A stretch of 64,000 bases of DNA from Triops longicaudatus. Lineage: Eukaryota; Arthropoda; Branchiopoda; Notostraca; Triopsidae. Each line of letters begins with the position of its first letter. The first letter of the stretch is position 1. Under the pieces are notes generated by a model, which made no database searches, was not told where the DNA came from, and was given only the letters and a program-made list of their open reading frames with translations. A program made the position numbers and the translations under genes. Shown here one piece after another: positions 22,860-35,291 of this stretch. The stretch spans positions 62,001 to 126,000 of the forward strand of contig JAGQDJ010000125.1 in assembly GCA_022885665.1 (NCBI GenBank), read 5' to 3'.

Positions 22860-24124
22860 TTTTCCCTACTTGCTTCGCTCTGTGCCGAGACAACGGTTGG
22901 TTTTTTACTGCTGCAATTCCTACACCAGTATTTTTTATGACAAGGAAAACGGAAATAAACGTGCGTCAAACTTTCATCGAAATTCGTTGATAAGTCTCAA
23001 AGTGATAAAAAGCCAGTGTGCTTCCTGTTCTCCAGTTTTGCTACTTATAAGTTCGACCTGTACTTGTATATATAGAGTTAGATAAAAATCCCAGAAAATT
23101 CTGCTGAAAAAACGTGGTTTACGATCTAAAAATTTTTTAAGAATTAAAAAGTCGTGCCACTTATATTTAATTTGAACTTTCAAGTGTTGATTCTCTAGAG
23201 TCTCCCACCACTGGTGCTTTACAATGCAACTCGTAAAATGGCTTATTACGCACGTTAATGTGTCTAAAAAGCATCGGTTTACTTCCATCAGTAGGTGTAT
23301 TTTTCCCCACAACGCACGTGAATATGTTACCATTGTATATCACGAACAGCCCCTTTTCCTAAATTTAAAACTTGCACCTCTCCTTTTTGTTCACGTTCCC
23401 CCTTTTTTTTCTTTGCCCTGACATCATTTTACAAGAAACCGTGCAATTCTGCGAAACACCAAACTGGAAAAGTTCTAAAAAACTTATATGACATCTTTTT
23501 TGGCAGACTTCGGGGGTATACAAGAAAAGGGGCTTTGGAGGGGGAAGGAGGCCATATTCAAACGTTATATAGTTAACATGCATTAAATATATAATATATA
23601 TGTGATTTTAAGTTTCCCCTTCAAGTCCCACGCGTGCACGAATCCCGTCCGGCAAAAAATGCACTCAAACCTTTTTCGTCTTCAGCGATTTTAAAAACCT
23701 GTGATGTCCCTAATTCCCATGCCACAAGCTATACAAATTAATTACATTCGAAATTAAAACACTCTCCGTTACTCCCCGTTCACTCAACCTGTTTAAGTAG
23801 TCTAAAAACCACAGACGTTAACTCAAAAAATATGATTTCTTTTTTAGCAAAAATCGGAGGAGCAATTTTCTTCCTCATTAGGCCTTGCTCACGCCCCACA
23901 AGAAAAAACGTAGTTCAGCAAAAAATAAATCTAACTACAATTCACTACTTTCTTATCCTTTAAAGACTAGTGACGTGGAAAAGCCAGATAGATCGAATGA
24001 ATCAACTCCATCGGTACATAAAATACAGAAAATAAAAAAAAAAATGCCAATTCGTTTCGCCAAGCGGCAGACACAACAAATAATATATGAGGCGATATAT
24101 AATCCTTGTGAAGTAGACATGGAA
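22860..24124. other. Intergenic region, no supported gene
   Basis: Only short frames occur. The plus-strand frame at 23885-24151 is lysine-rich, starts at TTG and overlaps the 3-prime end of TMEM184, so it is not called. Confidence 0.55.
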
Positions 24125-27100
24125 TTACTGGAACTCGTCGTCGGAGCTTAGCAACATGGACTTTTCATTGTAGGAAACTGGTAATACCCGCGAACCCGGT
24201 GCAGAACGTTGAGAACTGTTGCCACTGCTTCCCATTGGTCGGTTGGACGGCGCGGTAGACGACATAGTGCCCCTGGTCTGGGAACCATTGCCTGACTGGC
24301 TTTCAGGACTCACGGCATGCAAGGTGGGAGTGTCAGTAGCGCCAGCGCGTGGTGCGACTCCCGTTGACGTATCTTCACCATCGTGATGACGATTTCTCAT
24401 TGCACGAGAGCCTGCACCGCCTGAAAAACAGAAAAAATACAGGAAAAATTATTAATATTATTTTAAAAAAGGTTTGTGCTATTGAGCGACATGTAAAGCC
24501 ACAATACTAGCGCCACGAACGACAAAACCCGTTACTAAGACGACAACCTACGATGGCAGAATAACAAAACTTGCGGACTGTCGCAGACCCCACCTTCACG
24601 TTGCATTCGGCGTTCCATTTCTTCTTTCTGCTGCTGCAATTCTTGCAAACTCATGGCATCCAACTCAACAGCGAAAAAACTCTCGGAACCGTAAACCGTG
24701 TTCACACTAGACCTGCCACTAGGCTTAGGTTTCGGACCTCTGACCCCTAATTAGTTTGATCATGCCAAAAAATTTGCTACCATTCATAATGGTTTCATGC
24801 CGAGATCCAGCATTCCAACATTCCCGAAATGTAACAAAGAACGGAAAATATGTTAACGGACGTTACCTGAGCTGTACTGTGTATACTGTTGGTACTGGGG
24901 ATGGAAGTTATGGAATGCGTCAGTAACAATATCCTTGGGATTTACAGTTTCCTGGAGAGAAACACGAACGTTGGTAAAATGGGACAAGACTAAAGGAGAG
25001 AAATTCACTTTTAAGCTTGAAGAGATGCTCTGCATCGTTACAGATCGACCGGGACCTTCGCTGCCACATCCTTGCGCATATACGCTGTACGGGAAAGCGT
25101 ACCGCAATGCCACAGCTGCTAATGCCATTTCCATGCAGACCAAGAAGTTCTGGTAACCTGCCGAGACCGTACCGGCATTGGTCGAAGCAAAACCGTCCGA
25201 ATCGTACAACGGTGCAATAACACCAGCTTTTTCCAGAATAGCAAGCAAAACTCCTAAAAACGAAAAAAAAGGAGTTTAGAATGAAATGATTAGAACTATT
25301 AAAACAAAAAAGTTTTCAGGTTCTTAAAGTAGTTGATACGTGGACTCTTAAAAAAAAAACATATTTAGTATTTTAGAATTCTTAATTTACGAAACGACGA
25401 CTCATTAAAGCTTATCCAAGTAACGGAATATATCATTTAGTTACAAGTGATGCAAAAGTAGTAGTGAATTCAATATATGGAGCGCTTTATTGATTAATCA
25501 CTCCGATTTGATAAGAGTGAGTAACTTAAATGAGGGAAGTCCTTTATCTATGCGTGCAGGGAAGATAACGAAGTTAGGTTAAGAGGAAGCAAAAAAGCGA
25601 ATTCTTTTGATTAAGAAAATTCGGTCCGGGAAGTATTTACCAACAGAAAAATCGAGATAACGCTCGGCTAGACACGGTAAAAAACAAGGCTTACCTTGCC
25701 AGAACGACAAAAAGATGACGGATTTAATGATGGCGAATTTCAAGAGCGGGTCAAAGGGAGTCAAAAGATCCTTGGTTGCGAAGTAAAAGAGGAAGAGGGC
25801 GTAGAGAGCTAACGTAATTGACACGTTGTAAATGAGCGTTATGTAGAGATAGCCACTGTTGGGACTCCAGTCGCCGTCTGAATACAAGCCTTGGCTTTGC
25901 AAGATAATGGTAATAAATGCCATTATGGGTTTCACGGCGCAAAACTGCAGCGTGGCTTGCTTGCAGAATCGCAGAAACTCGATCGTATACGTTCTTCCTG
26001 ACAAGCAGCAGGTGCAGTAAAACCAGGACGACCTACGAGAAAACAAATGATTAATTCATGTCCACAAGTAGAGAAAATTATTATTATTATTAATTATAAT
26101 AATAATAATAATAAATAAAAAATCACGCAAAATCCACTCTATAAAATATAAAAATTAAAATCAAATCTAAAAAACGAAAATGTAACGAAAATTAAATATA
26201 AATCTATGCGACGGTACCGAACAATGATAACACCTCTTCCTAATAAAAAACTAAAAACATGAAATGGCTAACGAGTTTTGTGCTAACACCGCAGTTGTCG
26301 AACCCACAATTGTCTTATTAAGCAAAGTAATGCTAAGAAGCGCAAATTTGAGTAAAAAACATGACAGTGAGTAATATAACTCCGTAAAAGACAGCTAGGG
26401 AAGTTGAAGTGGCTCTTTAGAGCATTTTAAATGATCAAAGTTGACTCGTGTCGCAAGTCAACAAAGGTAGCTCATTTTCAAGGGACTTAATTAGATCTTT
26501 GTGGGGTTCGTGAGTGCATTTTCTGGCACAGGACCTTACAAAACAAAGTGGAGGTGAATTATAAATACATAAGGAAAAAAAACAAAGGAAAAGCGTGTTT
26601 TACCTGATGGGTTTGCCACGAATTTCGCTCATAATATTGCCTTCGCCACCAAGATATTCGTAGCAAAGACTGAGGAAATTGTAGATGACAAAAGCTTCAT
26701 AGCAATCGCGTACACTGTCGAAATAGACGTAATAACTATTCTGTTGGAAGCAAAGCAAGGAAAGCCATGAAGTAAACGCATAAATGGGGACTATGAAAAG
26801 AATTCGGACGATCCATCTTTGCTCGGCTGGGTTAGTATAGAACCTTAAATATTGGTAAATCTGTAAAAAAAATTAAGAAGAGAATAATTAGAAAACACTT
26901 TGGATCAGAAGAGATTATAACAAAATACCTGATGGCAGGTAATGATAATGGCAGCCCAAACAAAAGCACCAGCTACTCCTTGGCAAGCTGCTGTTTTGAG
27001 GAACATTCGCGTCACTGGCTCTTCATGGCGGTTTTCTGTGGTTAAAATGGGCGCAATTGAGCTGGACGCGGTAGCATTACTCGCACTAGGTATTGTTGTC

Positions 27101-27204
27101 GTTTCAGAACCAGGAAAAGTCATGGTAGTTGTGAAGGCTGCTAAAGTCTCCGCGGTGGCATTCACAATAGCTGTGGCAGCTGAAGTCCTTTCACTTGTGT
27201 TCAT
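24125..27204 (-). CDS. Tmem184: Transmembrane protein 184 (TMEM184) family
   Basis: Six exons: 27204-26929, 26860-26604, 26032-25695, 25253-24867, 24746-24594 and 24420-24125, giving 568 residues. After a Ser/Thr/Ala-rich, probably extracellular N-terminus of about 60 residues comes the conserved multi-span core: YTNPAEQRWIVRILFIVPIY, YNFLSLCYEYLGGEG, IMSEIRGKP, LRFCKQATLQFC and KSVIFLSFWQGVLLAILEK, with about seven membrane spans. The cytosolic tail is polar and includes a short coiled-coil-like stretch (ELQQQKEEMERRM). TMEM184 proteins belong to the organic solute transporter alpha/TMEM184 superfamily. Vertebrate TMEM184B acts in endolysosomal and axon biology, and the exact role here is unknown. 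All domain motifs are intact. Confidence 0.93.
26080..26118. repeat. ATT/AAT trinucleotide microsatellite in a TMEM184 intron
   Basis: A run of ATT units followed by AAT units lies in the 570-base intron between exons 2 and 3. It is partly self-complementary. Confidence 0.8.
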
Positions 27205-28887
27205 TCTTTCACTAAGGAATGCGAAAGCTCTGTAAAAGATCTTTCACGACTGGGAAAAGGTTTACATTAAGTTAGAAGAGGCTAAAATTGAGGATTGCAT
27301 TCGCAGAAACTTCCCACAACAAATCTCTGAAACTGCAATCACTTCCTTCTTATTGACACTTGTCCTTGTCTAACGTCATTCCTTAAGTTATCGATTCACA
27401 GCAGGTGCAAGAGGCCTCGTATCGATCACAACTTCCCGCGCGCGTTTTGCATGAACTGATTACATTGTAAGGAAAATAACATGTAGAACAACAACATATA
27501 AATAAGTAAATAAAGTAAAATGAACAAATGAACTGAAAATAATGTAGAATAAAATGAAAATACAAAAAATTAATTCATTTTATTGTAAATTAAATAAAAG
27601 TTTAATTTACGATTCTGAAATAAAAAGAAAACTGGAACATTAAATCATTTCGTTCAGCGTCAAATCCATTTTCCCGTGCATCTATATTTCACCTTCGTAA
27701 ACCAACAAAATAAAGCAGCAGAAAGGAAATGCGGTAAAGCAATATAAAAACCATTTTATGTGGTAATCATGAGGGGAAATTCAATCCGCAAAAACCACTA
27801 TCGAACCGGTTTGTGTTGAGGAGAAAAGAGGCACTATGGGCGTAGTGCAATTCGTACGAAAATTATAGCTAGTAAACTGCAACTACTTTAAGGCCCCGGC
27901 ATACATAAACGCCTAATGGGGGAATAAATAAAAAGATCTTCAGTCATCCTACTGTAAAAACGGCTTAAAAACAAAGAGACAGTTTTAGACCATAATGTTG
28001 CTAAAAGGAATATATGTTGCATGCCGGGGCGGCGCGAGGGGGTTGGGAGTTGCACCATCACACCAATAATGGGTGAAAAGCCGATTCTGTAAAGAAGTAT
28101 CGCACTCCAGTCGGTATAATCGACAAGTATAATCGTATAATTAACGGCTTCACCTCTACCCTCCCAATGAAATCCGCCTCGCCACGCCCCTGATTGCATA
28201 ATTTGAAATTTTATTAAACAAATGTTTTTCTTAAATTCTTTAACTATGGTTGAATTTTTAGTTTTTATTACACAGGATCATGGAAATCGAGCTACCCTGT
28301 GAGGCTGGTCTGATTCTATTCACATTTTAAGGTCAAAAGAAAGTGAGATCTGTCAAAAACTTTTTGTGATATCATGTCTGAAATGTGGTGTACCTCTATC
28401 CAAAGTTTATAATTGACTTCGTCCTCTTCTGTTAGCCATTGTAACAGACGTAACGGTCCCACTATGTTTCACTAAAAAACAAAAAAAAAATCCTGGAAGT
28501 TGTATGCCTTAACACAAAAAAATATAAAAGTTCATCAACTACATTACTGTAAATGTATTTAAAAACTCTGGTGCTGTATTATTCATTTCTGGAAACATAC
28601 GTCGTTTTGCAATATACACGTAAAAATAAACGTCTGGAATAATAAAAAGTCCCATAAAGTACCACGTCTCTCAAAATCCAGTTCCCTTACTTAATATTTC
28701 CCCATTGTAAATCGACTCCGTTTCACAGAAATACTCCCGAATACGAAAGATAAAAGTGCATTTCACACTGCAATATAAACCTTGGTTATGGGTTGGTGGT
28801 GGCCATCAAACAATTCCAGGGGGTGGTACATCAAACAATTCCCAACTAGCCAAGAACAAAGCTTTTCACTGTAACCATATTTTCCAA
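27205..28887. other. Intergenic region between TMEM184 and IRE1
   Basis: No supported gene. A 10-base inverted pair, GCCCCGGCAT near 27892 and ATGCCGGGGC near 28020, brackets about 130 bases. A short direct duplication (CATCAAACAATTCC at about 28804 and 28830) lies near the IRE1 3-prime end. Confidence 0.5.
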
Positions 28888-31800
28888 TTACATATCAAAA
28901 CTTGAGCCAGCAACTGGATTACTCGCCGCTTTGCGTTTCTTTTTCCGATTATTTTTGTTTTTCACAGTTTTGGGCAGTTCGGCAGAAACTTTCCAATCTG
29001 GCAGCGAGCTAGGCAAGGTCCACGCCACACTTTTACTATTTTCTGATTCCATATTAGAGTTCTGAAGCTTTCCCAGGTTTCCTCTGGGACTTAACACTAT
29101 TTCTTCCTCTTCTTCTTCTACGTACTCTTCTGTATTCGGATGTATGCTATCAGAAATATCTTCCCCTTGCCGCTCTTCCACTTTCCGAATCAAACGCTCT
29201 TCGACTTCTAACAAGTCTTCGTGTTCGTTGGACAAACGACGTAATTCGAATTCTTCTTCTAGTACTTCGTCATCAACGTTTTCCCATGAATCACGGATCA
29301 AGAGTTCGGCTCTGGACGGCTTGGGCGACAGAAAATACGGGGTAAATATGTTCGATGTAAAAAAATGTTTCGGAGTATTCCGTTTCACCTGATCAATAAA
29401 AAAGACAATGTGACAGAAAAACGGAAACGTAAAAAATGTCTTACAAATCGGAAAAGTGAATGTTAAAAATAACGCGTTCAATGCTTACAGGTAAAAATTC
29501 GAAATCTTTCGTGTAGTAGCGTGTGAAGTGAGACTCGTTTTTTACTCGATGCATAGCGTACCATGTATGCAAGAGAAGTCTGGGGAAACGACTGGTCCAA
29601 TAATCACAGAATCCGTCAGGAATGCTCCCCAGTGCTCTTTGCACGTTCTCAGGTAATTCCCGGTAGTGATGGCGCTACACATGAAAATCAAGCTTATTTA
29701 CTACTGCATTATGCTTAAACGTAAGTAAGTTAAGATTTACTTTTCTTTTAGTACCTTATTTCTCAATGCACGTAAGAGATCGCGAACACTTCGTCCATGG
29801 TACGTCCGATACTTCTTCAGATCACTCTCAACAGCATCCTCAAGCCGAGATCGCCAATTTCCCTTGACTACATCAATAGAATTCCGCTCCAAGCTCTGCA
29901 AAACTGCACTTTCTGGCGGTTCCTTATCAACTCTATCACTGGCATCCTACAACAGTAATGGTATCCCGCATTAATAGGAAATTATATCTAATATACACAC
30001 ATTCTGAGTAAAAATTAACAGAAAATAAATAAATAGGCCTACCGTATACGGGATTACAAATTAAAAAATATAACTAATGATAGAAAAAAAAGAAAATATA
30101 ATAAAAAAAATAGGAAATTACTTGAAGGAAAGACAAAATTTCTTCTTTCTCCCAAAATATGGGATGCTTCAACATCGCTTGCACCGGTGGTCGCCGCACA
30201 GGATCCGACGAAATCATACTTTCAATTAAGCCTCGGGCTACGTTTTCTTTCTCTTCATTCAAACAATGCAAACTAGGGAAGCAAAACATAAAAGTAATTA
30301 AAGAAAACATTCGTCGACTTAGAGAAGCAATTTAACTGGCACAAAAATTACGAAAGAAGGCAACATACAAACGAAACACAATTAAAAAGACGCGAAGAGT
30401 GTACGTATAAACGCGAAAAAAATACTAATAAAATTAAGGAAGTTTTATTTAAACCGAAAATGACACAAAAATTTGAGAAAATTGCGATTTTCATCTAACT
30501 TACTCATAATTTCCAGATAGAATATTCCCTTGTCGTCGCAACGCATCTCCAAATGGATGCTTACCCTGGCTCAACACATAATAGAACACACAACCCAAGG
30601 AAAAGACGTCAACAGCACAAGTCTACCCAAAACAAAAATATTATAACAAATAAGCCAATTAATAGAAAATGAAAGTATCACGGGAAAACCGATTAATTCT
30701 CCTAATACTGTGGGAAAACTTACTGTCCTGCCTTCTTCAAGCATTTCAGGCGCAATCCATCCGTCTGTTCCTGCGAGACCTGATCTTCTCGAAAAGGACA
30801 TACGTCCGACTTTCAGTTTCTTGCAAAGTCCAAAATCCGAGATCATGGCCCGCACCTCACCGCGTCCATTGGGCAATGACAGGAGAACATTATGGGGCTT
30901 GATATCTCTATGCACTAGAAACAATGTAATTGTTGAGTAAATGTAAAACTTAATACTGAAAATAGGCAATTAAGTATTTTACCTATGTCTAAAGCGTGTA
31001 GGTGTGCTAATCCTTGGGTGGCTTGCTTTAATATAACTCTAGGGTCTAGTTCAGGTCCTACATACTTTCCATTCTTCTCCACAAAGTCGTGCAAAGTGGC
31101 TTGACCTAGTTCTAAGGCAATATAACGGAACTGACGATCTTGCTCCATGCAAAAATAGCGAACAACGTGTGGATGGGCATCAGATTCACGCAACAACGCC
31201 ACTTCGCGGTCAGCAAACGTGAAACATTCAGGCAACAATCGCTTAACTGCCACCTGACGCTTATCAAACTCTCCTCTAATGAAATATTCCATTAAAGAAC
31301 AAGAAATGCAAGAAAAAACAATAGAAAATAAACCAGAAAGAAAACTACCTGTAAACAAACGTTCCTTCACAGCCTTTGCCTAAAATTTCTGCCGGATTAA
31401 ACAAAATCTTGCCAATTTTGATATTCCCCGAGTCAAGAACTTCACTTGGAGTGAAAAAACTGTCGGAACGATCGCTTTTGGAACTCCGAAAGCTCATCAT
31501 ACTCAAATCTTCTTTAACACCCTTGAAAGTCTGTATCAAAAAATACCAAAATTCAATGCAAAAAGTTCGAAAAAATGTAAAAAAGTACTGTGGCTTACGT
31601 TAAAAATCCACTGGATCCAGCTTGTAATCAGTCTTCCGACTATCAAAAATACAAACACGTGCAAGAGCACAAAAATTGCCGCCAGGACCATTTGAAGAGA
31701 TATTTCAAGCCTTGGCGATGCAATTTGATCCCGTGTGGCCAAACTCATAACATGCCACATGTCTTTGGACCATATAAAGGTCCAATTCCGGTTTGTAAGT

Positions 31801-33877
31801 TGCTGACACCCTTGCAAAAGGAGTTCGGTGTCGTTTAGAGCAACTGGAAGGGATTCGGCTTCCAATTTGGTACTGTCGACTTTCAAAACATGTGTGATCT
31901 GCGCGGGCTTAAGCTGAACCACAGCTTTGACGGGTACTTGATAGTGACCGATCAAATTTTTCACTGTAAAATCGGAAAAACAATAAAATTTCTTCCGTTA
32001 TGTGCTTACATTACTTATATATTGAGGTCGGGGGATATCTATTGCCGAATTCGAGCTATTACTCAACATATTAGGCCCAGTTAAGAGCAAAGACGGCGCC
32101 GAAGTCGCACCGTCCACTAACGAGGATATGGCGTATAGCCCGTGCGTAAATTCTCCGATGTATAACGTAGGGCTAGAAGAAAATAAAACACATATAAGTG
32201 TTGAAAAATAAGGTTTATATGTAATTTAAGTTACTGAAATTTAATTTTCTCAGTGATTCGGTCTTGGTTGACGTGCAACACTTGTGCTATGATGTGAGTT
32301 AACGAATCTTCCGCCACGGATGTGAAAGGCAAAGCAGCTAAAGTATCTTGGTGAGTAGTAGCGCCTTTCTCGACGCTATATATGGCAACAATAGGACTAC
32401 CCAGGTCTCTTTTCCACAAAAAGTCGCCCGTTGAGCGATCTAACGTCACGAGCTTACCGCTCGCGCTAGAGGTAAAATGCACCAATTCTTGAAAAATAGA
32501 TATATTTTTTTAGAGATAATTATAAGATTTAGAGTAATCAAGTACCGTAATCCACATTTGAGGTTAGCGTATTGACCGAGTAATCGTAAAAGGTTACGTT
32601 CCATTTCCTTTGACGCGTTCGACTGTCAAACATTGTGACAGAATATTCTAAAAAGATAAAAAAATATAATGTAATCAGGCTGAAGACAACAATACTGTAG
32701 TGTTCGACTATAAATCAATATTTTAATACTTGACTAAAAGTAAGAGGGGTCTTTAATACTTAGTATAAGGTAAAACGGCTACTAAGCTTTTTTCTTTTAA
32801 AAATAATGTTTGATACCTGTTCTGCCAATATAAAGGGTAGGTCTTGCGTCATGGGATCTAGGGCAAACTTTGTCGGAGCCGTCGAAAGAGAGGACATCGT
32901 GTCGTTCGCCAGTGAAAGGATCCACGGCGAACCAAAAATCCATTTTTTTGCCAGTATAGAGCATGCCGTCTGTACTACGACAAGGAGAAGCTGATACGAG
33001 CTCCGGAATGGTAAAAGGCAGCTTGGTGAGAGCATGAGGTTGGGTATCGGGTTCTGAGGTACCGCTTATCATATACAGGGAACCATCTTTAGGATCGGGC
33101 AGGAATGTAGGCCTATAAAACATCCATATTAACTTTAAAATAAAATTAACATCGCGCTGGAAAACTGAAAACACACAAGAAAAAAATAGACTTCCTAATC
33201 CAAGATCACAGCTTAAATGTAAGTTGTTATTAACTCCCGTACAAAATGTAATCTCGACAACAGGAAGTTTTCAAAATAAATGCATTTGAAAATGCAAAAT
33301 TTTAATTAAAGTTGCACCGTATTTACAAAAACCTCAAAGTAATTTTGAACGTGTGCAATTTCAGGGTTTGTAAGGCCATCTTTAGCCTTTTCTAAAACGA
33401 TATTTTGCCTCCAGTTTGGCCTTTGAGCATCAATTTATTAAAAAATTGCATTTTAGAGATTTTATTCCATTTTTTTTTAAATAAATAAATTTTTAACTTA
33501 CGGATTACTTTTGGAGAGATCTATGGGAAGTTTTACAACTGGTTCATCTTTCAAGGTCCATCGAATAATTCCAGACCGTTTGCTTACGGCCACTAAAGCA
33601 CCGTCTAACGTGGAAACGAGAATAATGCTGTCGTCTTTAAAAACACTTCTCTCTTCCTGTAACTGGTACAAAAGTAATGGAAATTAAACCATCTGGTGAC
33701 TGAAAGTGAATGCGAAATTACCTCATCTTGAATTATAACGTCCTCAGTAGCTAGAACTACAGGGGTATTTTCAGAAGGTGGGATGTTATTTTGGACGGCT
33801 AATGTATCCACAAAACATCCGAACAATAACAATAAGGTGTAAACCAAAAACTGCTGTTGGTTTTGACCTTTTGCCAT
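28888..33877 (-). CDS. Ire1: IRE1 unfolded-protein sensor kinase/endoribonuclease
   Basis: Fifteen exons: 33877-33722, 33662-33502, 33112-32817, 32647-32546, 32487-32235, 32172-32015, 31963-31599, 31530-31349, 31275-30983, 30914-30724, 30622-30504, 30272-30122, 29946-29755, 29674-29489 and 29388-28888, giving 1,101 residues. Signal peptide, then an ER-luminal sensor domain (LVSTLDGALVAVSKRSG, PTLYIGRT, WNVTFYDYS, PTLYIGEF), a membrane span (MVLAAIFVLLHVFVFLIVG), then a kinase with a complete glycine loop (LGKGCEGTFVYRG), VAVKR, HRDIKPHN and SDFG. The KEN RNase domain keeps the Tyr before the helix (TYHGRSVRDLL), Arg and Asn (LRNK) and the catalytic His (RHHYRELP). IRE1 senses misfolded protein in the ER and cuts XBP1-type mRNA. 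Unusual here is a 167-residue last exon after the RNase domain, acidic (EEEEEE) and ending in a basic KNKNNRKKKRK stretch. Confidence 0.95.
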
Positions 33878-35291
33878 GCTTTTGGTTCTCTTTCCCTTAA
33901 CAATGTTGCTTAAAAGGAAAATTGCACTTCACAGGCTGTACAAGCTTTACATGTCTTCAGGTTTCTATCTCAACTAGCTTAGTCTCTCATTTTTAATGCA
34001 AAAATATCGTTCTCGATTCACTCTTCTGGGTTTGTTTTGTTTATTCAGAACTCCGATCGTGTAAAAGCTCACGCAACGAGCGTTGCCAGTTTGTAAATTA
34101 CAAAGCAAAACGATGTTGCCAAAAACTGATATAGAAAAGCATTGAAAAACTACAGAAATACAAATTACTTGTCAAAATATCAAAGAAAACAATTTGAAAA
34201 TGAAAGTATTTAATTTTCAATTTCATTACTAGAACTTATAAAAAAGGGGCACTTGCGATATTTAGAAATGGTCAAGTTCCTTCCATTTCAACTGCCGTCT
34301 GCCCGTTTCCGTAGGGAGAAAGTTCAGCTAGTTTTTTTTTAAACCCCTTTTGTGAAAGTTGCTCCTTATAAAGAAATATGAAGAGGGTTCTGTATTAAAA
34401 TAGCCCCTAATTTCATTCCATGTGCAATTTCATTGTATAATTTAATAAAAAAATAAATGTATAAAAGATATCCTCAGATAGATATGAGTTTCCGTTTAAT
34501 TCGCGTTTCCTGAGAGACTTCTAGCAACTCAGTTCCCATTAAGCTGTAATTAGTCTCTCCAGTTTAAACATGCAGAAACTTTAGACGACGAGTTCCAGTG
34601 GCTCGGGCGAATTTTGATGTACAGCAATTGACGTGTGTAACAGAAACTCGATATAAAATATGTATTTCGTCTATTCTATTACTAAAGTTGCTTCACATCA
34701 TTGGATGCATAATTGATAGGAATCTTTACTTCTATTACTCTAAAAGTTTGTGCGGAAATTTGACTAGAATGAGACTTTCACAGTCACAAGCACAGCAAAA
34801 TCTTGGAAGCCTTCAATCCACTTTTTTTACATTAATTAAACGCCTCTGCCATAGTCGAAAAGGCAGATAAATGTCACTGGATGATATTTATTCATACATT
34901 GTAAAAATCACCAACAAAACGAAGCAGACGATGTTAATTAAAATCACAAAAAAAAGTTGGAAAATGCTCATAAAAATATCTTCGATAAAAATATTGTTGA
35001 CTGGAACGATAAAATAAAAATCTTGTTCATACTTGTCGTTCTTGTCAACAGTATTACCACAGACAATATAAAACTTTTCATTTATAGAGCGGAGCTCTCA
35101 AAAATTGCCACTTTCAAGTAATGTTATTACGTTAACACCGGGTACCCAGGGCAAGTTGTGGATTATGACTACAAAAATGTTTATCAATTGAAGAGAACCA
35201 GTCTACTTGTTTAGAGAGCGTCGTTTTTACAAAAACATTGCTCTTACACATCTATAATAAATAAAAAAGGGCAGTTTTTCTTCAGCTTCTA
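33878..35291. other. Intergenic region between IRE1 and its truncated relative
   Basis: AT-rich and without a supported gene. It should hold the IRE1 promoter (reading left) and the 3-prime flank of the IRE1-like gene. Confidence 0.55.

Noticed and set aside
23885..24151. Lysine-rich 88-codon plus-strand frame
   Set aside because: It starts at TTG, overlaps the end of TMEM184 and shows no domain.
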